Source: Earliella scabrosa (Eukaryota; Basidiomycota; Agaricomycetes; Polyporales; Polyporaceae). From it: a DNA stretch of 64,000 bases. The stretch's first letter is position 1; each line of letters opens with the position of its first letter. Shown piece after piece: positions 32,553 to 44,330 of the stretch. The stretch is taken from assembly GCA_022605405.1 (NCBI GenBank), contig JABYQQ010000005.1, forward strand, positions 1,860,001 to 1,924,000. The letters are read 5' to 3'. The notes under the pieces are model-generated. The model saw nothing but the letters and a program-made list of their open reading frames with translations, did not search any database and had not been told where the DNA came from. The position numbers and the translations under genes are program-made.

Positions 32553-33790
32553 ATGCTCGCGGCATTCGTTGACGAATCTCGCCCTGAGGTACATATCGCT
32601 GATAATGCTGAGCCACCGGCACTGATTACTCTTCTGTCACGGTAGGCCGCCGCGACAGACATTCAACGCATTATTCAGGGTCTCCTGCAGGGTCTCCACT
32701 TCATTTCACCCCGAACGCCTCGTAATGCTGAGCTCAGGCGGAGGCTTGCTGCAGAGATAGCATCATGGAACATCAACGTGAGCACGACATTCACGGAGAA
32801 GATGCTGCACAACGCTTGCAACATAGCAGAGTGCTGCTACAGCCATGCCAGCATCGAGCACCAGTACTTCGTTGCGCTTTACACCGCGTTCATCTTCTAC
32901 GGCGACGACCATTGCGGAACCGACCCCGAACCGATCGGCCACTTCGCCCAGCGTTGCATCGAAGGTGCACCGCAGCTCGACCCAGTTCTCGACCGCTTCG
33001 CGGCCCATCTCAAGCGTGCATACGACCTCTGGCCGCTCATCGGGGCCAACGCTATCAATAGCGGAACACACAACACCATGACGGCGATGTACATCGAGTA
33101 CACTACGCAAGACATGGCGACGATACCTGGTGCTGTCAGGTATCCCTACTACCTCCGAGGCCAGACCGCCGTGGGTATCCCATACGCGCACTTCATCTAC
33201 CCCAACAATTGGCGGAGCGGGGTGGATTCGTACCTCCAAGTCATACCGTATGATTCATTCCACTGCTCATCATAACGCGGCATTCTGAGTCTACCTCATT
33301 GATAGGGAGCTGGAGTACTTCCTGGCTGGAGTCAAGTGCGTCACGGTCATGTTCTTCCACTGGCATTGCTGATTCTGATCCGGTCGAAAATTCGTTGCAC
33401 AGCGATATGTACGGAGACCGGGCAATCTCAGGGTGGCCTGCTTGTCTGACATCGTTTCCTCGCTTCACAGCCTGTCATTCTACAAAGAGTTCTTGTCAGG
33501 AGAGACCAACAACTACGTGAACATGCGCGCCTTGGCTGAATGCAAGTCGCCCATCGTGGTGCTCGAGGAAATGGCGGCCGAGATGACGGACACCGTTGGG
33601 AGGATCAATGCCATTACCGTTGCGGACCCCGAGCTGGCCATGATAACGATGAGGTTCATCCAGGTGGGTGCGCCGCTGATCTTGCGCTGGATCCGACGCA
33701 TGCCTTGACACAATGTTCCTCTAGGGTTACTCTGAATTCCATGTCAAGACCACCCGGTACCGTCTTGCCGAGCTTGGATTCTATGCCTAA
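32553..33790 (+). CDS. Terpene synthase B (Tri5/trichodiene synthase-like)
   Basis: Six exons: 32553-32588, 32646-33247, 33306-33335, 33403-33408, 33471-33663, 33725-33790, giving 310 residues. The last five have exactly the same lengths (602, 30, 6, 193, 66) as in terpene synthase A, so the pair arose by duplication with intron positions preserved. The N-terminus MLAAFVDESRPEAAATDIQ is short and lacks the hydrophobic leader of copy A. Metal motifs are GDDHCGTD and NDILSFYKE (the latter needs the 6-nt exon). The C-terminus YSEFHVKTTRYRLAELGFYA differs from copy A at few positions. The gene looks intact. A class I cyclase of prenyl diphosphate is the supported role; the product is not predictable. 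No P450 or other tailoring gene is adjacent. Confidence 0.9.
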
Positions 33791-34200
33791 CGGAAGCCAT
33801 AGCATGGAATATGATGTAACAGACCGACGACCCTATAGAGATTGCCACGAATGCCCTTGATACTTATGCTACTAAGTACCCAGTAGGCAGTCTGGCACCT
33901 TCCTTGCCTACGAATTATGCAGTTTTTTGATGTTCCCCGAGTTCAGTACGTTCCGCAGATGCTTTGCTATGCTCCCTTGTATTTCAGTTGAATGTATTGA
34001 ATGTGCTACAAGGTTTCTCGTGCGACTGACCGATTGCAAACGTAGGAGTTCGTGGTGGGTTGGGTCGTCGCTGTTGGGCAAGTAGACGCTCGACGATCAG
34101 GCCCAAGACTCGTGGAAGGCGCCCGAGCCAATGTTTAGGCTTGTTTGGCCCGTGGTTGTTGATTAAGCGCTTCACCCAAAGTTTTCAACTGCACTCTGCA

Positions 34201-34230
34201 GTCTCTACCAGGTCTCTACCAGTCTCTACC
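34201..34230 (+). repeat. Short tandem repeat, GTCTCTACCAG-type
   Basis: Three consecutive near-identical units of 10-11 bp (GTCTCTACCA followed by G). A local slippage repeat with no visible role. Confidence 0.6.
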
Positions 34231-34389
34231 TCCTCCTCACCCTCACCTTGATCAACGTTTGTTCACGACGCTGATTGTGCCATATCAGCGAAGAGAAAAC
34301 TCAAGTGAGTGAAGCTCCTGCTTGTTCAGGATGATGTCATCTATATTCCCAAACATACGAACGCCCCGTGCGTCGTGAAATTACTTACT

Positions 34390-34740
34390 CTACAACGGTA
34401 TCTGAGCCTTCGTTCCCTTCTTCGCCGCGCCAGTGTCGCTGTCAACGACCATATGCTGACCCACATCTGCTCTTTGGCAGGCATCCGCGAGGTAAGTGCG
34501 GCACGTCAATCTGGCAAGCCCACACGGACACCAGGGGTTGTCGCATGTGCATGCATCCGCCTCCGCTATATCGCGAGCTTGCTTCTCCGTGTGGTAGTAG
34601 GTGTGTATCGTTCCACCTTGTGACCCTCATCTTTACCGCTGTCCTTCTATCCGCGTTTGATGACATTCTATTCACACTGTATGAACGTCGATGCTGCGGC
34701 ATCGATGTCTTGAGTAAAGTTTTTCTACAACGGTATCTGA
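34390..34740 (+). repeat. 16-bp direct repeat pair
   Basis: CTACAACGGTATCTGA occurs at 34390-34405 and again at 34725-34740. The flanks do not align further, so this may be the trace of a small insertion or chance. Confidence 0.35.
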
Positions 34741-35055
34741 CGCTTCACACCCTATCCGCGAACTGTCACATTGCCCCTTGTCTTGTTGGACAACACGACT
34801 GACGGATCTTGTTGTACAGATGCAGAAGCTTCCGCACAACTCCGTTTGCATCAGGTTTCGAACGCGTTTGGTTCAGGATTGTGCTGGTGTTGAATTCTGA
34901 TTGGTCCACATGTACGTACGAGCCAGGTTCTTCAGCAATGAACAGGATCAAATTGGGTACTCTACATCTTGATACAAGTGTGCGCATGCGCATGCGAACA
35001 TCGTGGGCAAAGAGCAGGCACATGGAGCTCGACGTGTCAATACAGGCAGCCTAAG

Positions 35056-35764
35056 TCAGGCAATGCTGTTCTCGGTGAGAAGTCGCTCGTCCTCGAACGC
35101 ATCTGGGGGCACTTGGCCTTGCAGCTGGCTGAGGGCACCTTTGAGAATGTAGAGGAAAGGCCCCGATTTGGGTGGAGGCGGTGTGGCTTGGTATGCAACA
35201 GGAAGTGCACAACGTGGACAGTGGAACCTGTATTGCTTCTCATGCCCACCTTGTCTGATCCCAGCGATGGTGGATAGGGTACGTTGAATGGTTTCTCGCA
35301 GCATAGCGTGTGTGTGAGTACTCACCGCTCAATGAGGACTGGCTCCTTCACCGTGGCATTCAACTTGAACACTCTCGCCTTGGCATCCTGTGTGTCCTGG
35401 CAGCGAATGACAATAGCTCCGTCTGTCTGTCTCCGTGGGAGGGCTGTTAGGCTCTTGTCAATGACAAGCTGGGCACGGTCAACATGACCAACTGTCTTGA
35501 CGCGGATGGTGACAAGAAGGACGTACAATGAACTCGCCGCAGATGCAATCTGTACGGCACGGGTGGTATTAGCTCCTTAGACCAGGGAAGACGGAGGATA
35601 TATCACACAATAGACGCGTAGGGCTGCTGTCGATGATGCGGTGGGACGCGCTAGAGAGCGAAGGACAAAGGAATCAGCACAGTGAATGATGTGGGGCAAA
35701 TGCGGCAGGACAACTGACCGTCGGTCGAGGACGAGACGGCAGAGCGGGAGACGACCTTGGGCAT
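35056..35764 (-). CDS. STEEP1/CXorf56-like (UPF0428) protein
   Basis: Four or more short exons on the minus strand. The start MPKVVSRSAVSSSTD (ATG at 35762-35764) matches the family's invariant beginning. After two introns the sequence continues ALRVYYCICGEFILVIDKSL and then TALPRRQTDGAIVIRC, KLNATVKEPVLIER, QYRFHCPRCALPVAYQ and FLYILKGALSQLQGQ. CxCG and CPRC cysteine pairs suggest metal binding. Human STEEP1 promotes ER exit of STING; fungi lack that pathway, so the ancestral role is probably in ER trafficking or splicing-related complexes and is not settled. Divergently arranged with the ankyrin gene. Confidence 0.8.
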
Positions 35765-36114
35765 TGCGGACGAACTTGGGCAGGTGCTGCGCTGGCCGTT
35801 GGCGATGCAGATGGGTGAGACTTCAGGGCGGATGGGCCGGGGAGACCGCGATGATGACGGTGAGACGAAGAAGCAGACAGGGACGGGGGGCAGCGCAAGC
35901 AGTGCTGGGGAAAGATGGACGCGAGACTGCCGAGCGGACGTGACGGCGGCAGGTAATTACTTTTTGGGTCATTACGTAGAGGCTCTGCACGTGATCGTTT
36001 CTCCTTATTATTGCCTGCTTGGGCTGTGCACCGTCCGTCTGCAGAGTCCTGACTTGACATCCCCGCCGCAGCCGTGTTCATCCTGTCTTCCCCCTCCGTC
36101 CCCGTCCTCGAGCC
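35765..36114. promoter_or_regulatory. Divergent promoter: STEEP1-like / ankyrin gene
   Basis: 350 bp between opposite ATGs. The right half before 36115 is pyrimidine-rich (TCTTCCCCCTCCGTCCCCGT). Confidence 0.4.
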
Positions 36115-38204
36115 ATGGCCGAGAAGGACGCCTCAGCCCGCCTTCGCCGGGCTGTAAAAGGTGCGTATACTCTGGTATCGCGTGCAGGCCTTGGCAGACC
36201 GTCGTGTCGCACAGAGAATAATCTCTTTCTCGTCAAACGTCTGATCAAGCGGACGGACATGCGCAACCCTGATCCGTACAACAAACGGTACACTTCCCTA
36301 GCGTGGGCTGCAGTATTGGGCCACGAGGAGACGTTCGAGTTCCTCCTCAGCAGCGGACATGACGACGAACACGACTACAGCAAGGTGCGCACCCCCAGTC
36401 CTCTCAATGTGGCGTCCACTCATGTCCTATGCGATTGCACGATGCTCAGGACTCTGAGAACAACACCATCCTCATCTTGCTCGCTGGTGCCCGTCCGCCA
36501 CCGTCCACCCCACATTCCAATGGCCTCTCGGACCAAGACTTCCTCGGTGCTACCCTCCGTATGGCTCGCATGTACATCGACCGGTACCCCGAAATCCTGG
36601 ACTGGGCGAACATGGAAGGGAAGACTGCTCTCCACGTCGCCGCGTTGAAGGGAAATGAGGAGCTCGTTCGGGTAAGCCTGTGGCGCACGTTCCCAGTCCA
36701 TGTCATTTGTCCTCAAGAGTTGGCAGATGCTCTGCGATCTTGGGGCCGACTTCGACCTCGCCGATAACGAGGGCAACACTCCGCTGCATTAGTGAGCACG
36801 GCGCCCGTTCCATTCCGAAAGACTCGAAACTCATCCCATTTCAGTGCGAGCGCCTGGGGCCACATTACCGTACGTCCCGCCGCCATCCCATTTGGGGAAG
36901 CCATTTTGACATACCCGTTCCCAGGTCGTGCAGCTGCTGATTGAACGGGGGTGCCAGTACTCGGCACGAAATAATCAAGGGTTCACCCCTTCTGATTATG
37001 CCTACTCGTGAGTGCTTTACCTGGAATTCCCTGCCTCGTTCGACCCTGACGGACCGCACGTACTAGGACTAGTACGCGCGATACTCTCCAAGACACCGCT
37101 CGAATACAGTTCGAAAACAACAAGAAAGCGCGGCGGAACGTGTTTCAACAAGCCGCCGCTCGCGGGGGCGAATGGGGTGGTGCCGCGAATATGCAAATAT
37201 TACCACCATCGCCATCTTACGGGAGCAGCAGTGTGCGCAATGGGGGTGTGCGCATGCGCAGTGGGTCCGGCACTAGCCACACGACCACGACTTCGAATAG
37301 TGGCGACGTGTTCGATACTTCGGCGGTGCCACCCCCAGCACAGTCTTCATCGAGATTCTGGTCTTCGCCGTCAAGAAGACCTGCCCCATTACCCTCAGGA
37401 TCCCACTCCCCCGGTCAACCGTCTGCGAGTTCGACTAGCAGTACGTTTGGCTTCACCGCATCACCCATCTCGCAACCCAACTCCGCCACCCTCTTGCCCC
37501 ATGTCGCCCCGAACCCCGCCTCTGCTCTATCTCCGATCGCGACGCGCATGCGTGAACGCGATGCGGATGCGATGGAGAAGTACAAACTGCGACAACGGAG
37601 CGGTAGCGCTACCACCGCATCAACAGACACCCCGTCACAGAACGACTCCGCATCTCCTCCGCCAGCACCTCCTCCGAAAGACAAGGATGACATAACCGCA
37701 CTCGGATCTGTCGCGCCTCGGCGTCGATTACGGCCATCGGCCTCGGCAGCGCAACTGCGGAGCAACACACAACCATTGACAATAACCACGAACGCGTCAA
37801 ATGAGCCACGAAGTCGGTCCGGGACGAGTCCCGCGATGCTCAAGCCGACGCCAAATACATTACCTTCACCACCCGGTGAATCGTCCGCCCTACCGACGCC
37901 CACGCAGAACTCGACTGCTCCGCGACCGAGCCTGTCGCGCTCAGGAAGCTCGCGGGCGGCGCCGATGCCCCCCGGCAAGGACTATACTGGGCCTCCGAGC
38001 GAATACGCGCGGTTCCCCCCACCGCCGATGACTTTGACGGAGGAGCCGGAGCGCGCGGCGACGCCAACGACGGCGACGGCGCCGACGCACTCGAGACGAT
38101 TACCGTTCAACCTGCTGTCGTCGCACAAGACCAGCATGGACTCGCACGTGTCCAGCAGCAGCAGCCATCGGAGAAATGCCTCCGTGAACGCTGTTCTGCG
38201 GTAG
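36115..38204 (+). CDS. Ankyrin-repeat protein (AVO2-like)
   Basis: About six exons. The N-terminus MAEKDASARLRRAVK splices to ENNLFLVKRLIKRTDMRNPD. Ankyrin repeats follow: SLAWAAVLGHEETFEFLLSS, KTALHVAALKGNEELVRMLC, NTPLHYASAWGHITVVQLLI and ARNNQGFTPSDYAYS. The C-terminal ~330 residues are Ser/Pro/Thr-rich and disordered, ending SHRRNASVNAVLR. Four or five N-terminal ankyrin repeats followed by a serine-rich tail is the arrangement of AVO2, a TORC2 accessory subunit of fungi. I regard that as plausible but not proven, since ankyrin repeats alone are not specific. Intron donors and acceptors (for example GTGCGT...GCACAG after VK) keep the frame. Confidence 0.72.
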
Positions 38205-38955
38205 GCGGATCCGCGTCGAGGTTCGAGGGTGACCGGTCTGTGTCTTGGTCTGGAGGTTGGCGGGGCGTGCACCCCGAGACTGTTGTTCAACACATTGTAT
38301 TCTGATTCCAACCTTGGCATGGTGGGAGAGCTTGGTGCGGGTGCTGGAGGGGGTCTAGTGTACGAACTACGCGTGTGTGACTGCATCGCTGTGTAATCTG
38401 CTCTGTTGTGCATTGGTCGTGTTATGTAGTGTTGTCGTGGCCAGGTACAGTATTGGGTATAGTATACGTACGAGTTTGTTGAATGACACCAGGCGAGGCT
38501 TGCGTAGCCGCTGTGTATTTCTTGTAACTGATGCCGGCAGCGATGGCTAGCTCACGACTCAGAGACCTCAGGTGTTCACGTTCCAAGCCCGTCCAGCCAT
38601 GGGTAGATGCTACATACTACTAGATGCAATCAAAGTTTAGCTCGGGAAACACGAGGATGATGTGTGCACTGTGGGGTCATCGACGATGCTGGCAGTTACG
38701 CGCTGTTACGCGGGGTGGGGAGGCAATCTAGATCAGCCCGGGGGTAGCCGAGGACATTGCGTAATTGGAAGGGCAGGCAGAGAGTCGCTCTGTGGCCTGT
38801 TCTGGCACGCACGGTCGCTGTACACGCCCAGCGTGATTCTTCCGTGACTCTGTCCTGCCTGCCCGTTCTGGTCACTCCCCTGCTTCCTGCCACTCGCCAG
38901 CGCATTCCCCGCTGTCCTTGCTTGATCAGTGGGGCCCTCACCCTGTCCTCCTACG
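38205..38955. other. Intergenic region upstream of the MFS transporter
   Basis: About 750 bp. No coding exon is supported. Right part probably contains the transporter promoter. Confidence 0.4.
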
Positions 38956-41512
38956 ATGACATTCCCCGCCAACGCCGACTCAGATCCTGACCCGACGTCC
39001 CAAATAGCCTGGCCGGGACGCCAGGGCGAGCGCGGTCGGAGAGGGTCCAACATGTCCCACAAACACCTCGCCCAGGAGAACCGCAGTGGAAGCAGGCCGT
39101 CCGTGAGGAGAGTGAATGGCAGCGGGAGCACAAAGCCCAGGGCGACCGGGTCCGCTCTGGAGACAGAAACCAGCTCGGGGAAGAAGAGGATGTCGACCTG
39201 GGACTTGATCTGTCTCAGTATCTCGATGGGAGGATCGCAGGTGGCGTGGACTGTTGAGTTGGGGTGAGCGCTGTTCCCCAGTCCGGAGCAGGGAGCGTGT
39301 CGTTGATCCGTACGCGTGCAGATATGGGACACCGTTCTTGCTCGACCTCGGTCTGACCGAGCAGCTGACGAGTCTTGTGTGGCTCGCGGGCCCCATCAGT
39401 GGCCTCATTGCCCAACCAGTCATCGGTGAGTGTCCAGTATCCCAGAGCCAGTGGCCTCAGCTCATGTTTGTCGCGATAGGTGCCATCTCCGACGCGTCAA
39501 CGTCCAAGTACCGACGCAGATACTGGATCGTACTCTCAACCTTTGTCCTCGTCTTCTCGACCCTCACCCTCGCGTACTGCCGTGAGATTGCAGCATTCTT
39601 CGTTGACATGTTTGGCGGCAATGGCGGCAGCTGGGACCCGAAGTATGGCAAGACGGTGAGTCGTGTATACTGGCTTGCTAGAGACATGGCAGCCGAACCC
39701 TCGCGTGTCTTTAGGTGACAGACACAGCAATTTGGTTTGCTATCGTGTCGTTCTACTTGCTCGACTTCGCCTTGAATGCCTTGCAAGCGTCTCTCCGGAA
39801 CCTTCTACTTGATGTCACACCTCCTGAGCAACTCAATGCCGCGAATGCGTGGCATAGCAGGATGCTGAATGCTGGTAACATCGTGGGCTACGGCTTTGGT
39901 ATGTCGCCGGTCCATGAAGTAACGTTGACAAAATGCTGATTCATGATCCACATTAAGGGTTCTTACCTCTCGCAAATATGCCTATTCTGCGTCTGCTAGG
40001 AGGATCGCAATTCCGCAAGTTCTGCGTCGTTTGCATGATCATCCTCACAGCCACAGTCTGGATAACTTGCTGGACGCAGGAAGAACAAGTGCGTGAGCAA
40101 AGGAGAATCGAGAAGGAGTACGTTCTCGATCCGTAATGGCCATCACATTGAGCTGATAGTGTGTTTAGGAGCAATATGCGCGACATTCTCAAGAACATCT
40201 GGACGACCATTTGGAGCTTACCTCGACCTATCCAACGAGTATGTTTTGTACAGATCTTCGCCTTCATGGGTTGGTGAGTGATATGTTCAACTCGTGAGGT
40301 GTGTTTGCTGACGATGATGGTTTAGGTTCCCATTCTTGTTTTACTCGTACGTTCTGAGTTCTGACTTGTGCCGAACATCACTGACCGTGGCTTCCAGAAC
40401 GACGTACATTGGCCAAGTGATGGCGTACGAACTTGACAAGGAGCCCGACCACGATCTCGCCACGAGAACCGGCGCGTTCGCAATGCTGATATACAGTCTT
40501 GGTATGGCACTACGTGTCCTGTGGCAAGTCTCCATCGCTGACAGGTAACTTGCAGTGGCGGTGGCGGCAGGAACCCTGCTTCCTCACCTTGCTCGTCGTG
40601 ACACAGCGCTCCTGGCCCACGAAGGTGACGAAGACGCGGACGCCGAGCTGGCGCGGCTCCGCGCGCAAGTGCGCGAATGGCGCGCCGATGCCGCACGGAA
40701 GGGCAAGCCGCTACGGCTCCCGATCATGCCCTTCTTCCTGCGGAACATCTGGACGGGCGCGCTGCTGCTCTTCACGGTCCTCACGCTCGCGACGTTCCTC
40801 GTGACGCGCGTCTGGCAGGCAATCATCCTCGTCTCGCTCGTCGGCATCTGCTGGGCGGTCGCGTGCTGGGCGCCGTTCGCGATCATCATGGAGTTCCTGA
40901 AGGAGCGCGAGCGCGACGCGCACGAGGAGGGCGAGGCGATCGCGCGCGAGTGGACAAGGCGGCCGAGCCACAGCCGGACGCTGTCGACGCCCGCGGTTAG
41001 GAGGAATAGCAGACCGGGAGAGGGCGAGCGGACGCCGCTGTTGAGGAGGAGGCGGTCGTTTGACCACCATAACCCGGACGCTGTGCCTGAGGCGGAAGCG
41101 GTTGCGGGTGGTACGATTCTGGGTATCCATAACCTGGCGATCGTCATGCCCCAGTTCATCGTGAGTCTTCTGCCTGCTTGCCTTGGTTGGAGAGGGACGA
41201 TCGCTGACGCGCACGTTCGCAGGTTGCGCTGGCGTCTAGTTTGATCTTCCGCATCGTCGATGCCGACGTGGACGACGACCCCACGAACAACACTGCGCTG
41301 TACGGTAAGAATGGCGTGGCGTGGGTGCTGCGATTCGGTGGTGTGTGCACGTTGGTGAGTTGTAGACGCTCCTCTGTGCTCTGGCGGGTTGGCTGAAGTT
41401 GCGTTAGCTTGGTGCAGTCTTTGCGCGCATGGTCCCTCCCACAAGCACCGAGAAGGAGATGCGCAGGCGTCTCGCTGAGCTCAAGGTGCTGCAGGAGGAA
41501 GGCACGCCGTAA
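38956..41512 (+). CDS. MFS/GPH sugar transporter, sucrose/alpha-glucoside type
   Basis: A multi-exon membrane protein starting MTFPANADSDPDPT. The cytosolic N-terminus (~95 residues) is followed by membrane segments such as LTSLVWLAGPISGLIAQPVI and YWIVLSTFVLVFSTLTLAY. GAISDASTSKYRRRYW is the MFS loop 2-3 motif in the form seen in SUT/SWEET-unrelated sucrose-proton symporters of fungi (S. pombe Sut1 group). WFPFLFYSTTYIGQVMAYEL and LGIHNLAIVMPQF recur in that family. A long cytosolic loop in the second half (about 41,000) carries SHSRTLSTPAVRR and TPLLRRRRSF. The tail ends ELKVLQEEGTP. Expected role: proton-coupled uptake of sucrose or maltose at the plasma membrane, or vacuolar export; the substrate is inferred. 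It converges on DPH6 with a 186-bp spacer. Confidence 0.82.
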
Positions 41513-41698
41513 ACCGCCCTGACGCCTGCATTTTGTCCGTTTACCGGGATTGTGCTCGTTTCGTGCTCTCTTTGTGTGGAACATAGCTAGGTTACAGGTC
41601 ATTTCATACCATCTACCGCCTCTGTGGGGCTCGCATAGGACTCTTCGCTCCATTTTTTCTGCTCTGTGTTGTACATCAGCTAACATCCCATCACCCAG

Positions 41699-44330
41699 CT
41701 ATCCCGCTATCTTTGTACTTGTACATATAGCAAGTATCGCGTAATCCCAGTCGTCGCCGTTCTTGCTTGCGATTTGTCTGCTCGGGATGGGCGTGATGGG
41801 TGCTGCTTCGGTGCCAGTGAGATACGCTATGACGGGAGAGAGAACTGCCAGAATGACCGTCAACCAATGATGGTGACAACAAGAGTGGTTTGAGCGCACC
41901 TGCCGAACGGGAGACATTGTAGAACAGCCGGATGGACAGCGCTTCAGATTTGAGCGATTGCAGCTCTGGTACGTTGCGAAGGTGCGAGAGGATCGATACG
42001 TCGCCCTTGCCACAGACGAGCGCAACCTTGGACGGTGTCTCGTTGAAGGCGGAGACTTCCCAGTGTAGTGTTCCTTCTTGGCTTTCGTGCTTGCCTGACG
42101 ATGGGTCATGGATGATCAGGCATGCAAGCCCAGGCCAGGTCGATTGGACAGACGTACCTTCATTGAAGCTCGGAACAACCGAGCGGCGCACAATGGTTCC
42201 GTCGTCGTCCTCGACGTCGCACTGACCCGTGTGCAGGAGAACTTGCTTCTCTACCAAAGCACCTCTTGGCAGCTCCGGCACTACCACGAAGAGCATGGGT
42301 GTGTTCGAGTCCTGTATGGGCAGCGTCAATGATGGATTCTGGGGGTGCTCCGCGACCACGGCAGGAGGGAACAACAGACAGACCTCTTCATGTTGAGCGC
42401 TCGCAGCACGGACGGGTGGGACGTCGCCTGTGTGCGCGAGCCAGTAGACAATGGCTTGCATGTGCCCGGTCCATCCACCGCCAGAGTTGTTCTTTAGCGC
42501 GTCGACGACGCGATGGACGTGCTGGAACGCGAGCGCGGCCTCGAGCGCGAGCGACTGCGGGGCGGGGAGCGTGAGGCTGCTTGGGATGAGGCCGATCTGG
42601 CCCGAGATGAACACACGGTCGTCGACCTGCATTCATCGCCCTCAGTGAGTGATGTGGACGCATGGAAAGGGAAAGTGGGTGCGGTACGAACGGTGATGGC
42701 TTGCGAGTATGGACCGATGTTCGCGGGTGCCCAGTAGCTGAGGCCTTGGACGTGCAGGGCTTGTCGCTCAGAGGGGTTGCGTTCGTCGTATGCGACGCAG
42801 TCCAAACGGACGCGTACGGGAGAAGGGAGTTGTACGGCGACGCATGCACGGGCTGGCGGGCTTGTCCCAAAGTAGGTGGCATATACTGCGTTGACGCGCG
42901 CGAATAGGTCCATGGAAGAGAGGAAGATGTTGATATTTGCGCAGTTGGCTAGGGTGAGGGAGTGCTTGGCGAGGGACGCTTGAAATCGGTGAGTATTGGA
43001 TAGTTGCTGAGGTTGAGCAGAAAGAACGCTTACCTCGTAGCTGATCGAAGCATTCTCGCACCTCATCCTCAATGGAGAGCTCTTGCTGCACAACAATACG
43101 ACTTTGAACATTTGCGACTGCAACCCAGCGACCTATCTGCTTGGAAGCAAAGGGAGGTGCGAGCTCGTGTGGCGGATGTTTTGATTCCGTTCCAGGAGGA
43201 GATGGGAGGGCAGAATGGCTCGCGATGGTGTCGCTGATCGGGGTGTAGGAATCTGAGAGCGTTGGTGGTACAGTCACTGTGATGGATCCCGCGTCTGGCT
43301 TGTTATGCAAGGACGCCTTTTTGATGCGGAGGTATGCCACCGTCGCAAAGTCGTTGTCCGAATGTACCACCGTTTCCACTTCGTCACTAGAAACAGTTAG
43401 TATATTCCAATTGCACTTAGTTAGCGAGACATCTGAGCCTACAGAGTGATACGTGACTTGAAGAGGGGGCAGTCCAATGTTAATGTCTCGTATTCACCAC
43501 CCTCGCCACAAATATGCGAGCCGTATAGTGCGTTCTGGATGGGTTGGATGATTGCCTCTCGTAAAATATAGTCCCTCTTACCAGCTTCATCAATGTGGGT
43601 TGCATCTGAGCTAGAGTTTGGCCTAGGTGCTTCGTTGTGAGACCTATGCCTGCAACCTTTATGAGGATAGCTTCCATGCCAGCCTCGATCATTTCGGCCA
43701 GTAGTTCCTCCTGGTCGCGCTGCCATAGGTAGCATAACGGTGTCAAGCCGAGACGACGTGAACTGTTGTACCATGAGATAAAACAAAGCACAGGTTTTCG
43801 AGTGGTTTCACGTACACATGTTCCACGCGCACGCGTTGGTAGTTTGATAGAATTGCGCCCACCGATACCCCTTGGACATCAGGATGGTGCGACTTGAGCA
43901 TGGTCGAATATGAGCCAAGCATACAGAAGATACCACGAGATATATTACTTTGACTGTTGACAAGAGCTCGTACAGATCCTCGGTTTCGTCGCCGGAGATG
44001 CCACCGCTATATGAAGGGTCGCGTCCGCCGTACTCACCACCTTGCTCTACGGCGGCACCTGATATGACTCTCCTGTACAGCGGGACCTCCAGCGCGCGTC
44101 CAACAAACTCGATTGCATCTTGTCCGACGGTTTGGTATAAATATGAGTCAAGTTCCTCTAGTTTGCACGAGGTCGACCGAGTTCCACAAACGAAGGCAGG
44201 GAGCAACCAAACCTTTGCCTCCCGCTGGGCCGAGGGACGCGGCAGCGACTAGCTCGTGGCCAATTTTGGCGCAGTGGAGGAGATTGTAGCAGCTGTCCTT
44301 TCCGCCGCTGAGCAATGCGACGTACTTCAT
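41699..44330 (-). CDS. DPH6: Diphthine-ammonia ligase DPH6 with RidA-like C-terminus
   Basis: Many-exon gene. It starts MKYVALLSGGKDSCYNLLHC, where SGGKDS is the PP-loop ATP-pyrophosphatase motif that adenylates diphthine. EELDSYLYQTVGQDAIEFV, AGMEAILIKVAGIGLTTKHL and ICGEGGEYETLTLDCPLF are DPH6 signatures; the last is formed after removing a short intron. The C-terminal half contains two YjgF/RidA-like domains: SKHSLTLANCANINIFLSS/FARVNAVYATYFG and SQAIT-VDDRVFISGQIGLIP. It ends AILAICTSTKIAG. The enzyme performs the last step of diphthamide formation on EF2, amidation of diphthine with ammonium. The fungal length (~700 aa) fits. Its ATG is 257 bp from the ubiquitin E1 ATG on the other strand. 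Confidence 0.92.

Larger units (their letters stand above)
33791..35055. other. Intergenic region with short direct repeats
   Basis: About 1.26 kb between terpene synthase B and the STEEP1-like gene 3' end. No gene is supported. It holds the two short repeats listed separately. Confidence 0.4.

Noticed and set aside
36000..38204. Second long minus-strand frame (37415-37978) opposite the ankyrin gene tail
   Set aside because: Mirror of the Ser/Pro-rich tail; no motif, no start context, no splice support.
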